From Pseudothermotoga elfii DSM 9442 = NBRC 107921 (GTDB lineage: Bacteria; Thermotogota; Thermotogae; Thermotogales; DSM-5069), in contig NC_022792.1 in NCBI RefSeq assembly GCF_000504085.1, positions 1,330,001 to 1,394,000 of the forward strand: a stretch of 64,000 nt of DNA, given 5' to 3'. Below the pieces are notes generated by a model. The model did no database searches. It saw only the letters and a list, made by a program, of their open reading frames with translations, and had not been told where the DNA came from. Of the stretch, positions 56,283 to 64,000 are shown piece after piece. The translations under genes and the position numbers were made by a program. Numbering within the stretch: position 1 is the stretch's first letter; every line of letters starts with the position of its first letter.

Positions 56283-56301
56283 CTGGGGGATAACCCCCCA
56301 G
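56283..56301 (+). terminator. Intercistronic hairpin after the oligopeptide-binding protein gene
   Basis: CTGGGGG (56283-56289), loop ATAAC, CCCCCAG (56295-56301), then TTTCATTCC. It is probably a partial terminator or mRNA-stabilising end that raises binding-protein levels over downstream genes, as with the hairpin after the sugar-binding protein. Confidence 0.65.
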
Positions 56302-56325
56302 TTTCATTCCCGAGGAGGACTCAAG

Positions 56326-57684
56326 ATGAATTTTGACTACTTGGTCGATCAAATACCAGATTACAGGAGATTTTTTTACGTCGATGAATTCGACAGAAGA
56401 ACACAGGAACTTGCTGAAAAATTTCCCAGAGTAGTAAAAGTTTATGAAATTGGTAAATCGAGAAATGCTCATCCAATAAAGGTAATCAAAATAGGTAATG
56501 GCTCCAGAAATGCGCTCATGTTTGGTTGCCCACACCCTAATGAACCCATAGGGGCAATGATGCTCGATTTCCTTTGCGAAAAACTTGTGGAGGATGAACA
56601 ATTGAGATCTCATTTTGATTACACCTGGTATTTAATAAAGGTTATAGATCCAGATGGTACAAAGTTAAATGAGGGCTGGTTTTCAAATCCACAGTCTATT
56701 AAGTCCTATGCAGGCAATTTCTACAGACCACCGGGATACAGGCAGGTTGAATGGACTTTTCCTGTAGATTATAAAACCCTTCATTTTCATGAGCCATTAC
56801 CAGAAACACAAACTTTGATGAAGATCATGGAAGAGGAAAAACCAGTTTTCATGTATTCTTTGCACAATGCGGGTTTTGGCGGAGTTTATTATTATATATC
56901 TGATGATTCACCAGAATTGTATGAAGGTTTTCACACCATCCCACATAGATTTAAGGTACCGCTTGCACTTGGTGAACCGGAAGTGCCATATCTGAAAATG
57001 CTCTCAAAGGCTATATACAAACTTTCTCCAATAACTGAGGAATACGATTATCTCGAAAAACATGCGAAGGTCGATCCTGCTCAGATCATAAGAGCTGGTG
57101 CAAGTTCAGACGAATATGCCAAACGTGTTGCAGACACATATTCTCTTGTGTGCGAAGTTCCGTACTACTACGATCCAAGAATAGAAGATATATCAGAAAC
57201 TCAGATGACAAGAAAAGAAGCAAGACTCATCTCATGGGAAAGCTCGACAAAACAATACGAATTTGTCAGGGAAATCTTCGAAATATGTGAAAACTACTCA
57301 AATGAGAAATCTCCATTCTACGAAGTTCTCAAAAATTACGTTGAAATCATGCCAGAACATTTGAATGCAGAGAAGAACTGGATCGAAACCGATCCACAGC
57401 TTCAAAGAAAAGCTACCGTTGCCGAAGTTTTTGATAACACCTGTGTCACGCAGTTCTATCAATCTTTAATGCTCGGTATGCTAAAGAGATTTGTCAATGA
57501 GATTCTTGAAAATTACGAAGATGAAAAATTATCTGAAGTTAAAAAGAAAGTTGACGGTCAATTTGACAGGAAAATAGATTATCTTGAAAAAAATCTCAAT
57601 TACAGAGCAATACCAATAAAAGATCTGGTTGCCATACAATTGTTGGCAGGATTGAAAACAGCTGAATATGTACAGTCACTGTAG
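56326..57684 (+). CDS. M14-family zinc carboxypeptidase-like protein
   Basis: A 452-residue metallopeptidase without a signal peptide. Zinc motif ALMFGCPHPNEPIGAMML gives HxxE; the third ligand His is in FMYSLHNAGFGGVYYY; early YEIGKSRNAHPIKVIKIGNG is the usual substrate-side strand. The catalytic Glu near LVCEVPYYYD is a candidate. It lies between the binding protein and permeases of a peptide importer, so it may trim imported peptides in the cytoplasm. ATG follows CGAGGAGG. Specificity unknown. Confidence 0.86.
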   Translation: MNFDYLVDQIPDYRRFFYVDEFDRRTQELAEKFPRVVKVYEIGKSRNAHPIKVIKIGNGSRNALMFGCPHPNEPIGAMMLDFLCEKLVEDEQLRSHFDYTWYLIKVIDPDGTKLNEGWFSNPQSIKSYAGNFYRPPGYRQVEWTFPVDYKTLHFHEPLPETQTLMKIMEEEKPVFMYSLHNAGFGGVYYYISDDSPELYEGFHTIPHRFKVPLALGEPEVPYLKMLSKAIYKLSPITEEYDYLEKHAKVDPAQIIRAGASSDEYAKRVADTYSLVCEVPYYYDPRIEDISETQMTRKEARLISWESSTKQYEFVREIFEICENYSNEKSPFYEVLKNYVEIMPEHLNAEKNWIETDPQLQRKATVAEVFDNTCVTQFYQSLMLGMLKRFVNEILENYEDEKLSEVKKKVDGQFDRKIDYLEKNLNYRAIPIKDLVAIQLLAGLKTAEYVQSL

Positions 57685-57695
57685 GGGGTAAAAAT

Positions 57696-58682
57696 TTGAA
57701 AAGATACCTGTTTTTTAGATTGGTAGAACTAATTCCCATATTTTTTCTCATTTCGTTGATCATTTTTGTCATTCTGAACGCAATGCCGGGAGATCCGTTG
57801 CTGACAAGTCGCTTAGAAAATCCACGTGCGCTTGTGAGAGATCCAGCCAAGATTGCCGAACTAAGAAAATATTATCACCTTGATGATCCTTTGATAGTCA
57901 GATATGGTTTCTGGCTTACGAGTTTTCTCAAAGGCGATCTTGGTTTTTCTTCGATGTACAAACAACCTGTGCTGGGTATTATCGTTAAAAGGCTCCCGAA
58001 TACTCTTACCTTGACGATAACTGCATGGGTTATAGGACTTGTAGTGGCTTTCCCAATAGGGATTTATTCTGCTGTTAAGAAATATTCGTTCTTTGACTAT
58101 TTCTTCACCATTCTTGCATTCGTTGGAATTTCTCTGCCGACATTCTGGTTTGCGTTGATGGCGATAATCGTGTTTTCCGTGGTACTTGGCTGGTTTCCCA
58201 TATCCGGTGTTCAAACCTATGGTATCACGGGCTCATGGAATATCTTTGTAGATAAACTCAGGCATCTGACTTTACCAGCTCTGGTCCTCGGTTTAGTTCA
58301 GGTTGCTTATTGGGTGCGGTACATAAGAACCTCTCTGTTAGAAGTACTCGATCAAGATTACATAAGAACCGCTTATTCAAAAGGTGCAAAAGAAAAAAGA
58401 GTGATTTTGAAACATGCTTTGAGAAACGCCATGATACCAATTATTACCATAATAGCGCTCGATATACCTTACTTTTTTGGTGGTGCGCTGATCGTTGAGA
58501 CGGTCTTTTCATGGCCTGGCATGGGTAGATTGATGTACGAAGCGGTTCTGGCAAGTGATTACAATCTTGCCGTGAATTGTTTGATGTTCATCGCGGTTAT
58601 TACTTTACTGTCAAACTTGCTTGCGGATATCCTCTATGCTGTGGTTGATCCAAGAATAAGACTTGGTGAAAAGGCGGTGTGA
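57696..58682 (+). CDS. dppB: Oligopeptide ABC permease, DppB type
   Basis: A 328-residue permease with six helices. Start KRYLFFRLVELIPIFFLISL, then NAMPGDPLLTSRLENP, the coupling segment YIRTSLLEVLDQDYIRTAYS followed by KGAKEKRVILKHALRNAMIP, and FSWPGMGRLMYEAVLASDYN. TTG start at 57696 after GTAGGGGGT. Partner of the DppC-type gene. Confidence 0.94.
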   Translation: MKRYLFFRLVELIPIFFLISLIIFVILNAMPGDPLLTSRLENPRALVRDPAKIAELRKYYHLDDPLIVRYGFWLTSFLKGDLGFSSMYKQPVLGIIVKRLPNTLTLTITAWVIGLVVAFPIGIYSAVKKYSFFDYFFTILAFVGISLPTFWFALMAIIVFSVVLGWFPISGVQTYGITGSWNIFVDKLRHLTLPALVLGLVQVAYWVRYIRTSLLEVLDQDYIRTAYSKGAKEKRVILKHALRNAMIPIITIIALDIPYFFGGALIVETVFSWPGMGRLMYEAVLASDYNLAVNCLMFIAVITLLSNLLADILYAVVDPRIRLGEKAV

Positions 58683-58686
58683 TAAA

Positions 58687-59613
58687 GTGCTTTTAATGAA
58701 AAAAAAGATTGAACAACTACAAGACAGTTCTGTTATACCAATTGGTACTTACTGGCAATTGGTGAGAAAAAGATTTCTAAAACACCGCTTAGCGCTTTTT
58801 GGATTGATAATTCTCGTTTTTGTAACCATGTTCAGTCTTATTGGACCGTTATTTATGAAAATTACTTACGACGAATTTGATCTTTCTGCTATCTTTGCAC
58901 CACCGTTTTCACAAAACCATCTTTTTGGTACAGATGAACTCGGTAGAGATGTGCTTGTAAGGGTTATGTATGGTGGGAGAATATCGCTTTTTGTTGGGTT
59001 TGTATCGTCTCTGATCACAACCGCGATTGGTTTGCTGATTGGATTGATTTCTGGATATTTTGGCGGCATCGTTGACAGATTATTGATGAGATTTGTCGAT
59101 GTCATGCTTTCAATACCTCTTTTTCCAATACTTCTCATTCTCACAATGGTCTTTGGTTCAGGTCTGACAAATACAATACTTGTACTGTCTGTCTTTGGTT
59201 GGATGGGCGTATCAAGGCTTGTGAGAGGCGTTGTTTTGTCAATAAGAGAGAATGAATACATAATGGCAGCACGTGTTCTTGGCACCAGTAGATTAAAAAT
59301 TCTGTTCAAACACGTTTTGCCAAATGCAATGCCCATAACGATAGTTTCGATGACACTCAATCTTTCTTATGCGATACTTTCAGAGTCCTCCTTGAGCTAT
59401 CTTGGACTTGGTATACAACCTCCCACACCATCGTGGGGCAACATGCTTCAAAGATCCATGAACTATATTCTCTCCACAGGCCATTCAAACACTGTGCCCT
59501 GGTGGCTTGTGTTCTTTCCGGGCTTTATGATCTTCATAACAGTTCTGAGCGTTAATTTCTTAGGAGATGGACTTCGTGATGCCCTCGACCCGAAATTTGT
59601 CAGTGAAGCTTGA
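58687..59613 (+). CDS. dppC: Oligopeptide ABC permease, DppC type
   Basis: A permease of about 308 residues with six helices: WQLVRKRFLKHRLALFGLII, HLFGTDELGRDVLVRVMYGG, RISLFVGFVSSLITTAIGLL, YIMAARVLGTSRLKILFKHV followed by LPNAMPI, and SYLGLGIQPPTPSWGNML. The frame opens at 58663 inside dppB; GTG 58687 with GGCGGTG upstream or ATG 58696 are the realistic starts. Confidence 0.93.
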   Translation: MLLMKKKIEQLQDSSVIPIGTYWQLVRKRFLKHRLALFGLIILVFVTMFSLIGPLFMKITYDEFDLSAIFAPPFSQNHLFGTDELGRDVLVRVMYGGRISLFVGFVSSLITTAIGLLIGLISGYFGGIVDRLLMRFVDVMLSIPLFPILLILTMVFGSGLTNTILVLSVFGWMGVSRLVRGVVLSIRENEYIMAARVLGTSRLKILFKHVLPNAMPITIVSMTLNLSYAILSESSLSYLGLGIQPPTPSWGNMLQRSMNYILSTGHSNTVPWWLVFFPGFMIFITVLSVNFLGDGLRDALDPKFVSEA

Positions 59614-59622
59614 GGTGGTCGA

Positions 59623-60615
59623 ATGCTTTTAAAAGTAGAAAACCTGCAGATTGGATTTAAAACGAACATGGGAAAAATTGTTCCTGTGGACGATGTTTTT
59701 TTTGAGGTCAACGACGGTGAAATACTGGGTATCGTAGGGGAGTCTGGCTGTGGTAAAACTGTTACGGCATACGCGATCACAAGACTTTTGCCGAAAAATG
59801 CCTTCATTTCAAAAGATTCACATATATGGTTCAGTGGCGTTGATCTTGTGACTCTGCACAGTGATGAATTGTGCAAAATCAGGGGAAAAGAAATTTCGAT
59901 GATTTTTCAAGAACCAATGTCCTCTTTGAACCCCGTTTACACAGCAGGTTGGCAGATAGAAGAAGTTTATGAGCTTCACGAAAAGATGAGAAAGGAAGAA
60001 AGGAAAAGCAAAGCTGTACAGATGCTGGCGGATGTAAAAATACCAGAACCAAACAGCAGATATAATCATTATCCCAACCAGCTGTCTGGCGGCATGAGAC
60101 AGCGTGTAATGATAGCAATGGCTTTAGCTTGCAGTCCAAAACTCTTGATAGCTGATGAACCAACAACAGCCCTCGATGTTACAATACAAGCTCAGGTACT
60201 CAAATTAATGCTTGATCTTAAAGAAAAATTCAACACGGCAATTTTATTGATAACCCATAACCTTGCAGTTGTTGCCGAAATGTGTGACAAAGTCGCTGTC
60301 ATGTATGCAGGCCAAGTGATAGAGAAAGCAGGTGTCTACGAGATTTTTGAAAATCCTCTACACCCATATACAAAAGCACTTTTAAATTCTGTTCCCAAGA
60401 TACATGATGAATTACACAAAGAAAAACTCGCATCAATTGAAGGAGTAGTTCCACACCCAGCAAGATACCCAGCTGGCTGTAGATTTCATCCAAGATGTAT
60501 TTTCAAAAAAGATATCTGCTCGCGGCAAAAACCACAGAATCTCTTCGTTGGGTCAGATCACATGGTCAAATGCTGGCTTTACAGTGAGGGAGAGACAGAT
60601 GGAAAAAATTCTTGA
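59623..60615 (+). CDS. dppD: Oligopeptide ABC ATPase, DppD type
   Basis: A 330-residue ATPase: Walker [11 protein letters not shown]-loop [14 protein letters not shown], signature [16 protein letters not shown], Walker [15 protein letters not shown]-loop LITHNLAV. The C-terminal extension [16 protein letters not shown] and [14 protein letters not shown] holds the cysteine pattern of oligopeptide-transporter ATPases (some carry an Fe-S cluster). ATG after GAGGTGG; dppF starts within its last codons. Confidence 0.94.
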   Translation: MLLKVENLQIGFKTNMGKIVPVDDVFFEVNDGEILGIVGESGCGKTVTAYAITRLLPKNAFISKDSHIWFSGVDLVTLHSDELCKIRGKEISMIFQEPMSSLNPVYTAGWQIEEVYELHEKMRKEERKSKAVQMLADVKIPEPNSRYNHYPNQLSGGMRQRVMIAMALACSPKLLIADEPTTALDVTIQAQVLKLMLDLKEKFNTAILLITHNLAVVAEMCDKVAVMYAGQVIEKAGVYEIFENPLHPYTKALLNSVPKIHDELHKEKLASIEGVVPHPARYPAGCRFHPRCIFKKDICSRQKPQNLFVGSDHMVKCWLYSEGETDGKNS

Positions 60616-61573
60616 GCTTGAAGGTATCAGTAAATGGTTCACAATAAAAAAGCATTTTGGTAAAAGATCGTATTTGAAAGCTGTCGATGATGTTCATTTT
60701 TTCGTGGACCGTGGCGAAACCTTTGGATTGGTTGGGGAATCTGGCTGTGGTAAGACTACCCTTGGCAGGTTGGTTGTCAGACTGTATCAACCAACTTCCG
60801 GTAGAGTTGTTTATCATGAAAATAACAATCTGGTTGATCTTTCTTCGCTTGACGAAAAAAGTTTTCAAAAATATCGCGCGAAAATTCAAATGATCTTCCA
60901 AGATCCATACAGTTCTCTTAACCCCAGATTGACTGTTTTGCAAATAGTAACTGAAGGTTTGTCGTCCTCAAGCCTATCGATTTCTGACAAAAAGAGACTG
61001 GCTTCACAAGCTTTAGAAAATGTTGGCCTGAGGCCAGAGTACCTTTACAGATATCCTCATGAATTTTCTGGGGGTCAGAGGCAAAGAATTGGCATCGCTC
61101 GTGCACTTATAATGCAACCAGAACTTTTGATCTGCGATGAACCAGTCTCTGCGCTTGATGTTTCTGTCCAGGCTCAGGTGATTAATCTATTGACCGCTCT
61201 TAAAGAAAAATACAAACTCACCTACATTTTTATCGCGCATGATTTAGCTGTTGTCAAATATATCAGCGATAGAATCGCCGTGATGTACCTTGGAAAACTG
61301 GTGGAGCTTTCTAACTCAAAAGATCTATTCAACCACCCATTACACCCTTACACTCAAGCTTTAATTGCATCTGTTCCGGTTGCAGATCCAAAGATGCGGA
61401 AATTGGCAAAGATACAACCAATCCAGGGCGAAATCACATCCCCGATAGATCCACCGCAGGCATGTCTATTTGCTTCAAGATGCCCTTATGCCATGAAGAT
61501 ATGTCATCAAGGCATACCTGAACTCAAAACCGTTGAAAACTCACATCAAGTTGCCTGTTTTCTGTATCACTGA
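60599..61573 (+). CDS. dppF: Oligopeptide ABC ATPase, DppF type
   Basis: A 324-residue ATPase: Walker [17 protein letters not shown]-loop IFQDPYSSLNPRLTV, signature FSGGQRQRIGIARALI, Walker B LLICDEPVSALDVSVQ, H-loop FIAHDLAVV, and C-terminal HPYTQALIASVPVADP with CLFASRCPYAMKIC. ATG at 60599 (AGGGAGAGA upstream) overlaps dppD by 17 bp. Last gene of the operon; no strong terminator follows. Confidence 0.94.
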   Translation: MEKILELEGISKWFTIKKHFGKRSYLKAVDDVHFFVDRGETFGLVGESGCGKTTLGRLVVRLYQPTSGRVVYHENNNLVDLSSLDEKSFQKYRAKIQMIFQDPYSSLNPRLTVLQIVTEGLSSSSLSISDKKRLASQALENVGLRPEYLYRYPHEFSGGQRQRIGIARALIMQPELLICDEPVSALDVSVQAQVINLLTALKEKYKLTYIFIAHDLAVVKYISDRIAVMYLGKLVELSNSKDLFNHPLHPYTQALIASVPVADPKMRKLAKIQPIQGEITSPIDPPQACLFASRCPYAMKICHQGIPELKTVENSHQVACFLYH

Positions 61574-61844
61574 TTCTGCATCAGATCTGATCTGAAAACA
61601 TAAACCGCCGCGAAAACAACGGTATTTTGTGCCCCGATAAACACTTTTCGTGAAATTTTTTAAAATGTATTCTATTCAATAATATGTAAAGTATAATCTA
61701 TTATAAAATGGAAAATGAATTATATTATAGAAACATTTTTAGAAATGTGATTTTGATTTGTGAGTTTATATCTGTTTGACAATTACAAATATAATTTTTA
61801 GATACAGATATTAATATCAAATAAGAAATGATTTTTATTCTTAG
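61574..61844. other. AT-rich intergenic region between convergent genes
   Basis: About 270 bases, very AT-rich. A weak dyad ACCG/CGGT near 61602-61622 may end the dpp transcript. A plus-strand TTGACA at 61775 with a poor -10 and the dyad GATATTAATATC (61807-61818) are present, but no gene follows on that strand. No RNA gene recognised. Confidence 0.4.
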
Positions 61845-62396
61845 TCATGCCGAGCGGCGTGTGAATCTTCCTGTGGTGTAATACAGACCAACATATTCCA
61901 AAGCTTTTTTCAGGGCAGTGTTGATGGGATATCTGTACGAAGCAAGAAAGAAATCTATTGAGAGAAGTTTTGAAAAATAGTCCTGAGCATTTGGCAAATT
62001 AGTGATTTGGTTTATAAGACTGCTGCGGAGATATTTACAACTCAATGGTTGTATGATATTTTTTCTTATTACCAGACTCGCTGAAAATAGCCGGCAAATC
62101 AGAGGCCTAAATATATGATAGGTGCATCCACCTTTTGGATTAGCAGGATCAAAAAGTACACAGATATCCTCTTCTGTAGTTCTCTCAAGCTTATCAAGCC
62201 ACTTATCTAAAAGATTCATCTGGGAAAAATGAACTGCCAGCGGTATAAACTCAAGAATAGTTGCTTCTATATTGCACGAAGGCGTGTTGCAGCATTCTTT
62301 GCAACCATTACAGGAAGGAAAGGTTTTTTGAATCTGGTTGAGTTCTTCATATAATTTGAGTATCTGGTTTGAAAGATCAGTTATCCGATCTATCAT
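61845..62396 (-). CDS. YkgJ-family cysteine cluster protein
   Basis: A 183-residue protein with the CxxCxxCC-type motif CNGCKECCNTPSCNIEATIL near residue 30 and a second cysteine region CVLFDPANPKGGCTYHIFRP followed by LICRLFSASL. This is the PF03692 pattern (Fe-S or zinc binding); function is not established. ATG has GAGAGGATT upstream. Monocistronic and flanked by long noncoding stretches. Confidence 0.82.
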   Translation of the reverse strand: MIDRITDLSNQILKLYEELNQIQKTFPSCNGCKECCNTPSCNIEATILEFIPLAVHFSQMNLLDKWLDKLERTTEEDICVLFDPANPKGGCTYHIFRPLICRLFSASLVIRKNIIQPLSCKYLRSSLINQITNLPNAQDYFSKLLSIDFFLASYRYPINTALKKALEYVGLYYTTGRFTRRSA

Positions 62397-62921
62397 TTAA
62401 TCCTCTCAGTAATCGATCAAATCAGTTTTTCATTACACCAGATTGAGATAAATATGAAAAATCAAATTGTAATTTGTAAAAAAAATAAGACATCCCATTT
62501 TTCTTTATTAGATTAGTGCCAGTGCTTACCGATAATTATATTATTTGAGCTTCTTACTTATGAATCAACTCTGAGTTTTGTGTCATGAGCCTGCTTTTCT
62601 GTTATAAATGTCTAATTTGATTCTGTTTAAATGAGCTTTTGAAAGAGACAACGCCTATGCAATATAATGTACCTTATATTGCATCAGTGAAATTCATTCG
62701 AATGCTTTATTCAAAAGCTGCTTCACAATAGCTAACACTTAACATATTTGAGCAAATTTTCTATGCACTATATTCTGGTGTACGTACTCAACAGTAATTT
62801 ATAATCCATTGTTATTTTCCAGATTTACCAAGTCGTAATATACATGTCAACAGTGATTCATTATGCAAAGATAATCTTTTATTAGAAATCGATATTTTTT
62901 TCACGAAAGGGAGGTGCAGGT
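62397..62921. other. Long noncoding interval with one strong inverted repeat
   Basis: 525 bases between divergent genes. The only clear structure is the inverted repeat at 62657-62684. Base composition is AT-rich and no frame of convincing content is visible. It must contain the promoters for the cysteine cluster gene and the tusA-type gene, but I could not assign them with confidence. Confidence 0.45.
62657..62684. repeat. 11-bp perfect inverted repeat
   Basis: ATGCAATATAA (62657-62667), 6-nt spacer TGTACC, TTATATTGCAT (62674-62684). AT-rich with no U-run after it, so an operator is more likely than a terminator. It lies about 240 bp upstream of the sulfur-uptake pair. Confidence 0.6.
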
Positions 62922-63161
62922 ATGGCAAAGTATCAAGTGGCAAAAAGTCTGGATGTTCGTGGAGAAGTCTGTCCTGTTCCAGATGTTGAAACAAAAAGAG
63001 CCCTGAAGGAAATGAAACCAGGAGAAATTTTGGAAGTATGGATCGACTATCCCATGTCCAAAGAGAGAATCCCTGAGACAGTCAGGAAATTGGGGCATGA
63101 AGTTCTGGAAATTGAAGAAGTTGGCAATAGCGAATGGAAAATCTACATTCAGGTCAAGTAG
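62922..63161 (+). CDS. TusA-family sulfur carrier protein (TsuB-like)
   Basis: A 79-residue TusA/SirA-fold protein: LDVRGEVCPVPDVETKRALK has the CPxP sulfur-carrying cysteine at position 17-18, followed by MKPGEILEVWIDYPMSKERI. ATG after GGGAGGTG. It is 16 bp upstream of a YeeE/YedE membrane protein. In TsuAB systems the carrier receives sulfur from imported thiosulfate; that function is inferred from the pairing. Confidence 0.92.
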   Translation: MAKYQVAKSLDVRGEVCPVPDVETKRALKEMKPGEILEVWIDYPMSKERIPETVRKLGHEVLEIEEVGNSEWKIYIQVK

Positions 63162-63177
63162 AAGGAGGTGACTTTCC

Positions 63178-64000
63178 ATGGTTTGGGCAGGGCTTTTAGT
63201 AGGCTTCATATTTGGAGTGATTCTTCAGCGGGGCAGAATTTGTTTTAATTCCGCGTTCAGAGATATTTTAATCTTTAAAGACAACTATCTTATGAAACTT
63301 GCAGCACTCGCCATAGCCCTCGAATCGATCAGCCTCCTTCTGTTTGCTCAAACTGGACTTATAGCATTAAATCCTCCTGCTCTCAATTGGTTGGGAAATA
63401 TCCTGGGCGGTTACATCTTTGGACTGGGTATGGTTTTAGCAGGTGGCTGTGCTTCTGGAGTAACCTACAGAACCGGTGAAGGCATGACTACAGCTTGGTT
63501 GGCAGCTATTTTCTATGGACTAACTGCATATGCAACAAATTCTGGACTTTTCTCACCATGGAAGAAATGGATCAGCACTTTCAACGTTGTTGTACAAAAT
63601 AATCAATCAATTTATGCGCCAAAAACAGGACCAACCCTGGCAACCGTTTTGAATATTAACCCATGGATTGTTGCCCTAATCTTTGCTGCTCTGCTGATTT
63701 GGTATGCTTTTGGAACAAAAACTTCTGAAAGATCAACAAAATTGAACTGGATCGTTGCCGCAATCCTCATAGCGGTACTCGCACCGATTGCTTGGTGGAC
63801 GAGTGCAAAAGCAGGGAGAAATTACGGACTTGGCATCACAGGTGGTTGGGTTAATCTCTTCAGTGTCTACACCAATAATAAACCACTCTCCTGGGATGGC
63901 GCAGAAATAATAGGTATTATTTTGGGGGCACTTATTTCTTCTATCGCCGGCAAAGAATTCAAGCTAAGAATGCCCAAAAACCCAAAAACCTATTTGCAAG
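63178..64000 (+). CDS. YeeE/YedE-family sulfur (thiosulfate) transporter, partial
   Basis: The ATG at 63178 follows GAAGGAGGTG and the frame is open to the window end (about 274 residues). Many helices are present: VWAGLLVGFIFGVILQRGRI then CFNSAFRDILIF, and GMVLAGGCASGVTYRTGEG. The cysteines in GRICFNS and GGCASG correspond to those lining the thiosulfate path in TsuA/YeeE structures. Together with the TusA-like gene it forms a TsuBA-type uptake pair. The C-terminus lies outside the window. Confidence 0.9.
   Translation, partial: MVWAGLLVGFIFGVILQRGRICFNSAFRDILIFKDNYLMKLAALAIALESISLLLFAQTGLIALNPPALNWLGNILGGYIFGLGMVLAGGCASGVTYRTGEGMTTAWLAAIFYGLTAYATNSGLFSPWKKWISTFNVVVQNNQSIYAPKTGPTLATVLNINPWIVALIFAALLIWYAFGTKTSERSTKLNWIVAAILIAVLAPIAWWTSAKAGRNYGLGITGGWVNLFSVYTNNKPLSWDGAEIIGIILGALISSIAGKEFKLRMPKNPKTYLQ

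Noticed and set aside
61774-61800. Plus-strand TTGACA ... TATAAT pair
   Set aside because: The two boxes are only 8 nt apart and no plus-strand gene follows; likely chance in AT-rich DNA.

Overview
The window reads as a chromosomal segment of a member of the Thermotogota, most likely Pseudothermotoga (the former Thermotoga lettingae/elfii/hypogea group). This is an inference. It rests on AT-rich DNA with strong GGAGG ribosome sites and frequent GTG/TTG starts, a secreted Thermotoga-type pullulanase, a Pif1 helicase with a C-terminal WYL domain like the one described from Thermotoga elfii, many sugar and peptide ABC transporters, and a UgpC/MsmX-type shared ATPase. No database search was possible, and all family assignments come from motifs read in the translations.

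Layout. 1-5.7 kb: partial heme/corrinoid binding protein with an operator-bearing promoter, EamA transporter, S41 peptidase, Cache-HAMP-GGDEF cyclase, pyroglutamyl peptidase. 5.75-8.6 kb: arsenic operon (arsR broken by a frameshift, DUF318/ArsP-like permease, ACR3, thioredoxin-like protein). 8.6-13.7 kb: HAD hydrolase, pullulanase, a decayed TnpB remnant, a secreted phospholipase-C-like protein, a YbjQ-family protein. 13.7-17.75 kb: lysA and a three-gene ABC importer preceded by a complete tryptophan leader-peptide attenuator. 17.8-21.2 kb: AhpD-like protein, tRNA-Leu(CAA), BTAD regulator, zinc-ribbon protein, MATE exporter. 21.3-24.2 kb: btuFCD behind a cobalamin riboswitch. 24.2-27.8 kb: four-gene membrane cassette (UbiA/DPPR-synthase-like, small DMT protein, DUF362, GT-C-like protein). 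27.8-29.3 kb: UgpC ATPase and an orphan antitoxin.

29.3-37.1 kb: one long plus-strand array, ftcD-hutI-rlmH-CNNM-cdd-era-racemase-uxaC-small ORF. 37.2-47.1 kb: a sugar-use operon controlled by a triple LacI operator (binding protein, two permeases, LacI regulator, MGH1/GH63-like glycosidase, GH2 beta-galactosidase), ending in a split LysO exporter. It has no ATPase of its own, so UgpC at 27.8 kb is a natural partner. 47.1-50.3 kb: TPP riboswitch, thiB, thiP, then a truncated D-aminoacylase where thiQ might be expected. 50.3-54.1 kb: agmatinase, Pif1-WYL helicase and a TnpB element lying directly against the helicase start. 54.1-61.6 kb: oligopeptide ABC operon with an M14 carboxypeptidase and an SLH-like extension on the binding protein. 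61.8-64 kb: YkgJ-like cysteine cluster protein and a TusA/YeeE (TsuBA-type) sulfur-uptake pair cut by the window edge.

The most distinctive signals are regulatory: the tryptophan attenuator on the minus strand at 17521-17744, the 36-bp perfect palindrome made of three abutting LacI-type operators at 37299-37334, and operators placed inside promoter spacers at 829-857 and 5761-5790. Among proteins, the TnpB whose RuvC-II acidic residue appears relocated and the polyprenyl-phosphoribose-like membrane cassette deserve the closest look. I saw no CRISPR array, rRNA gene or complete prophage.
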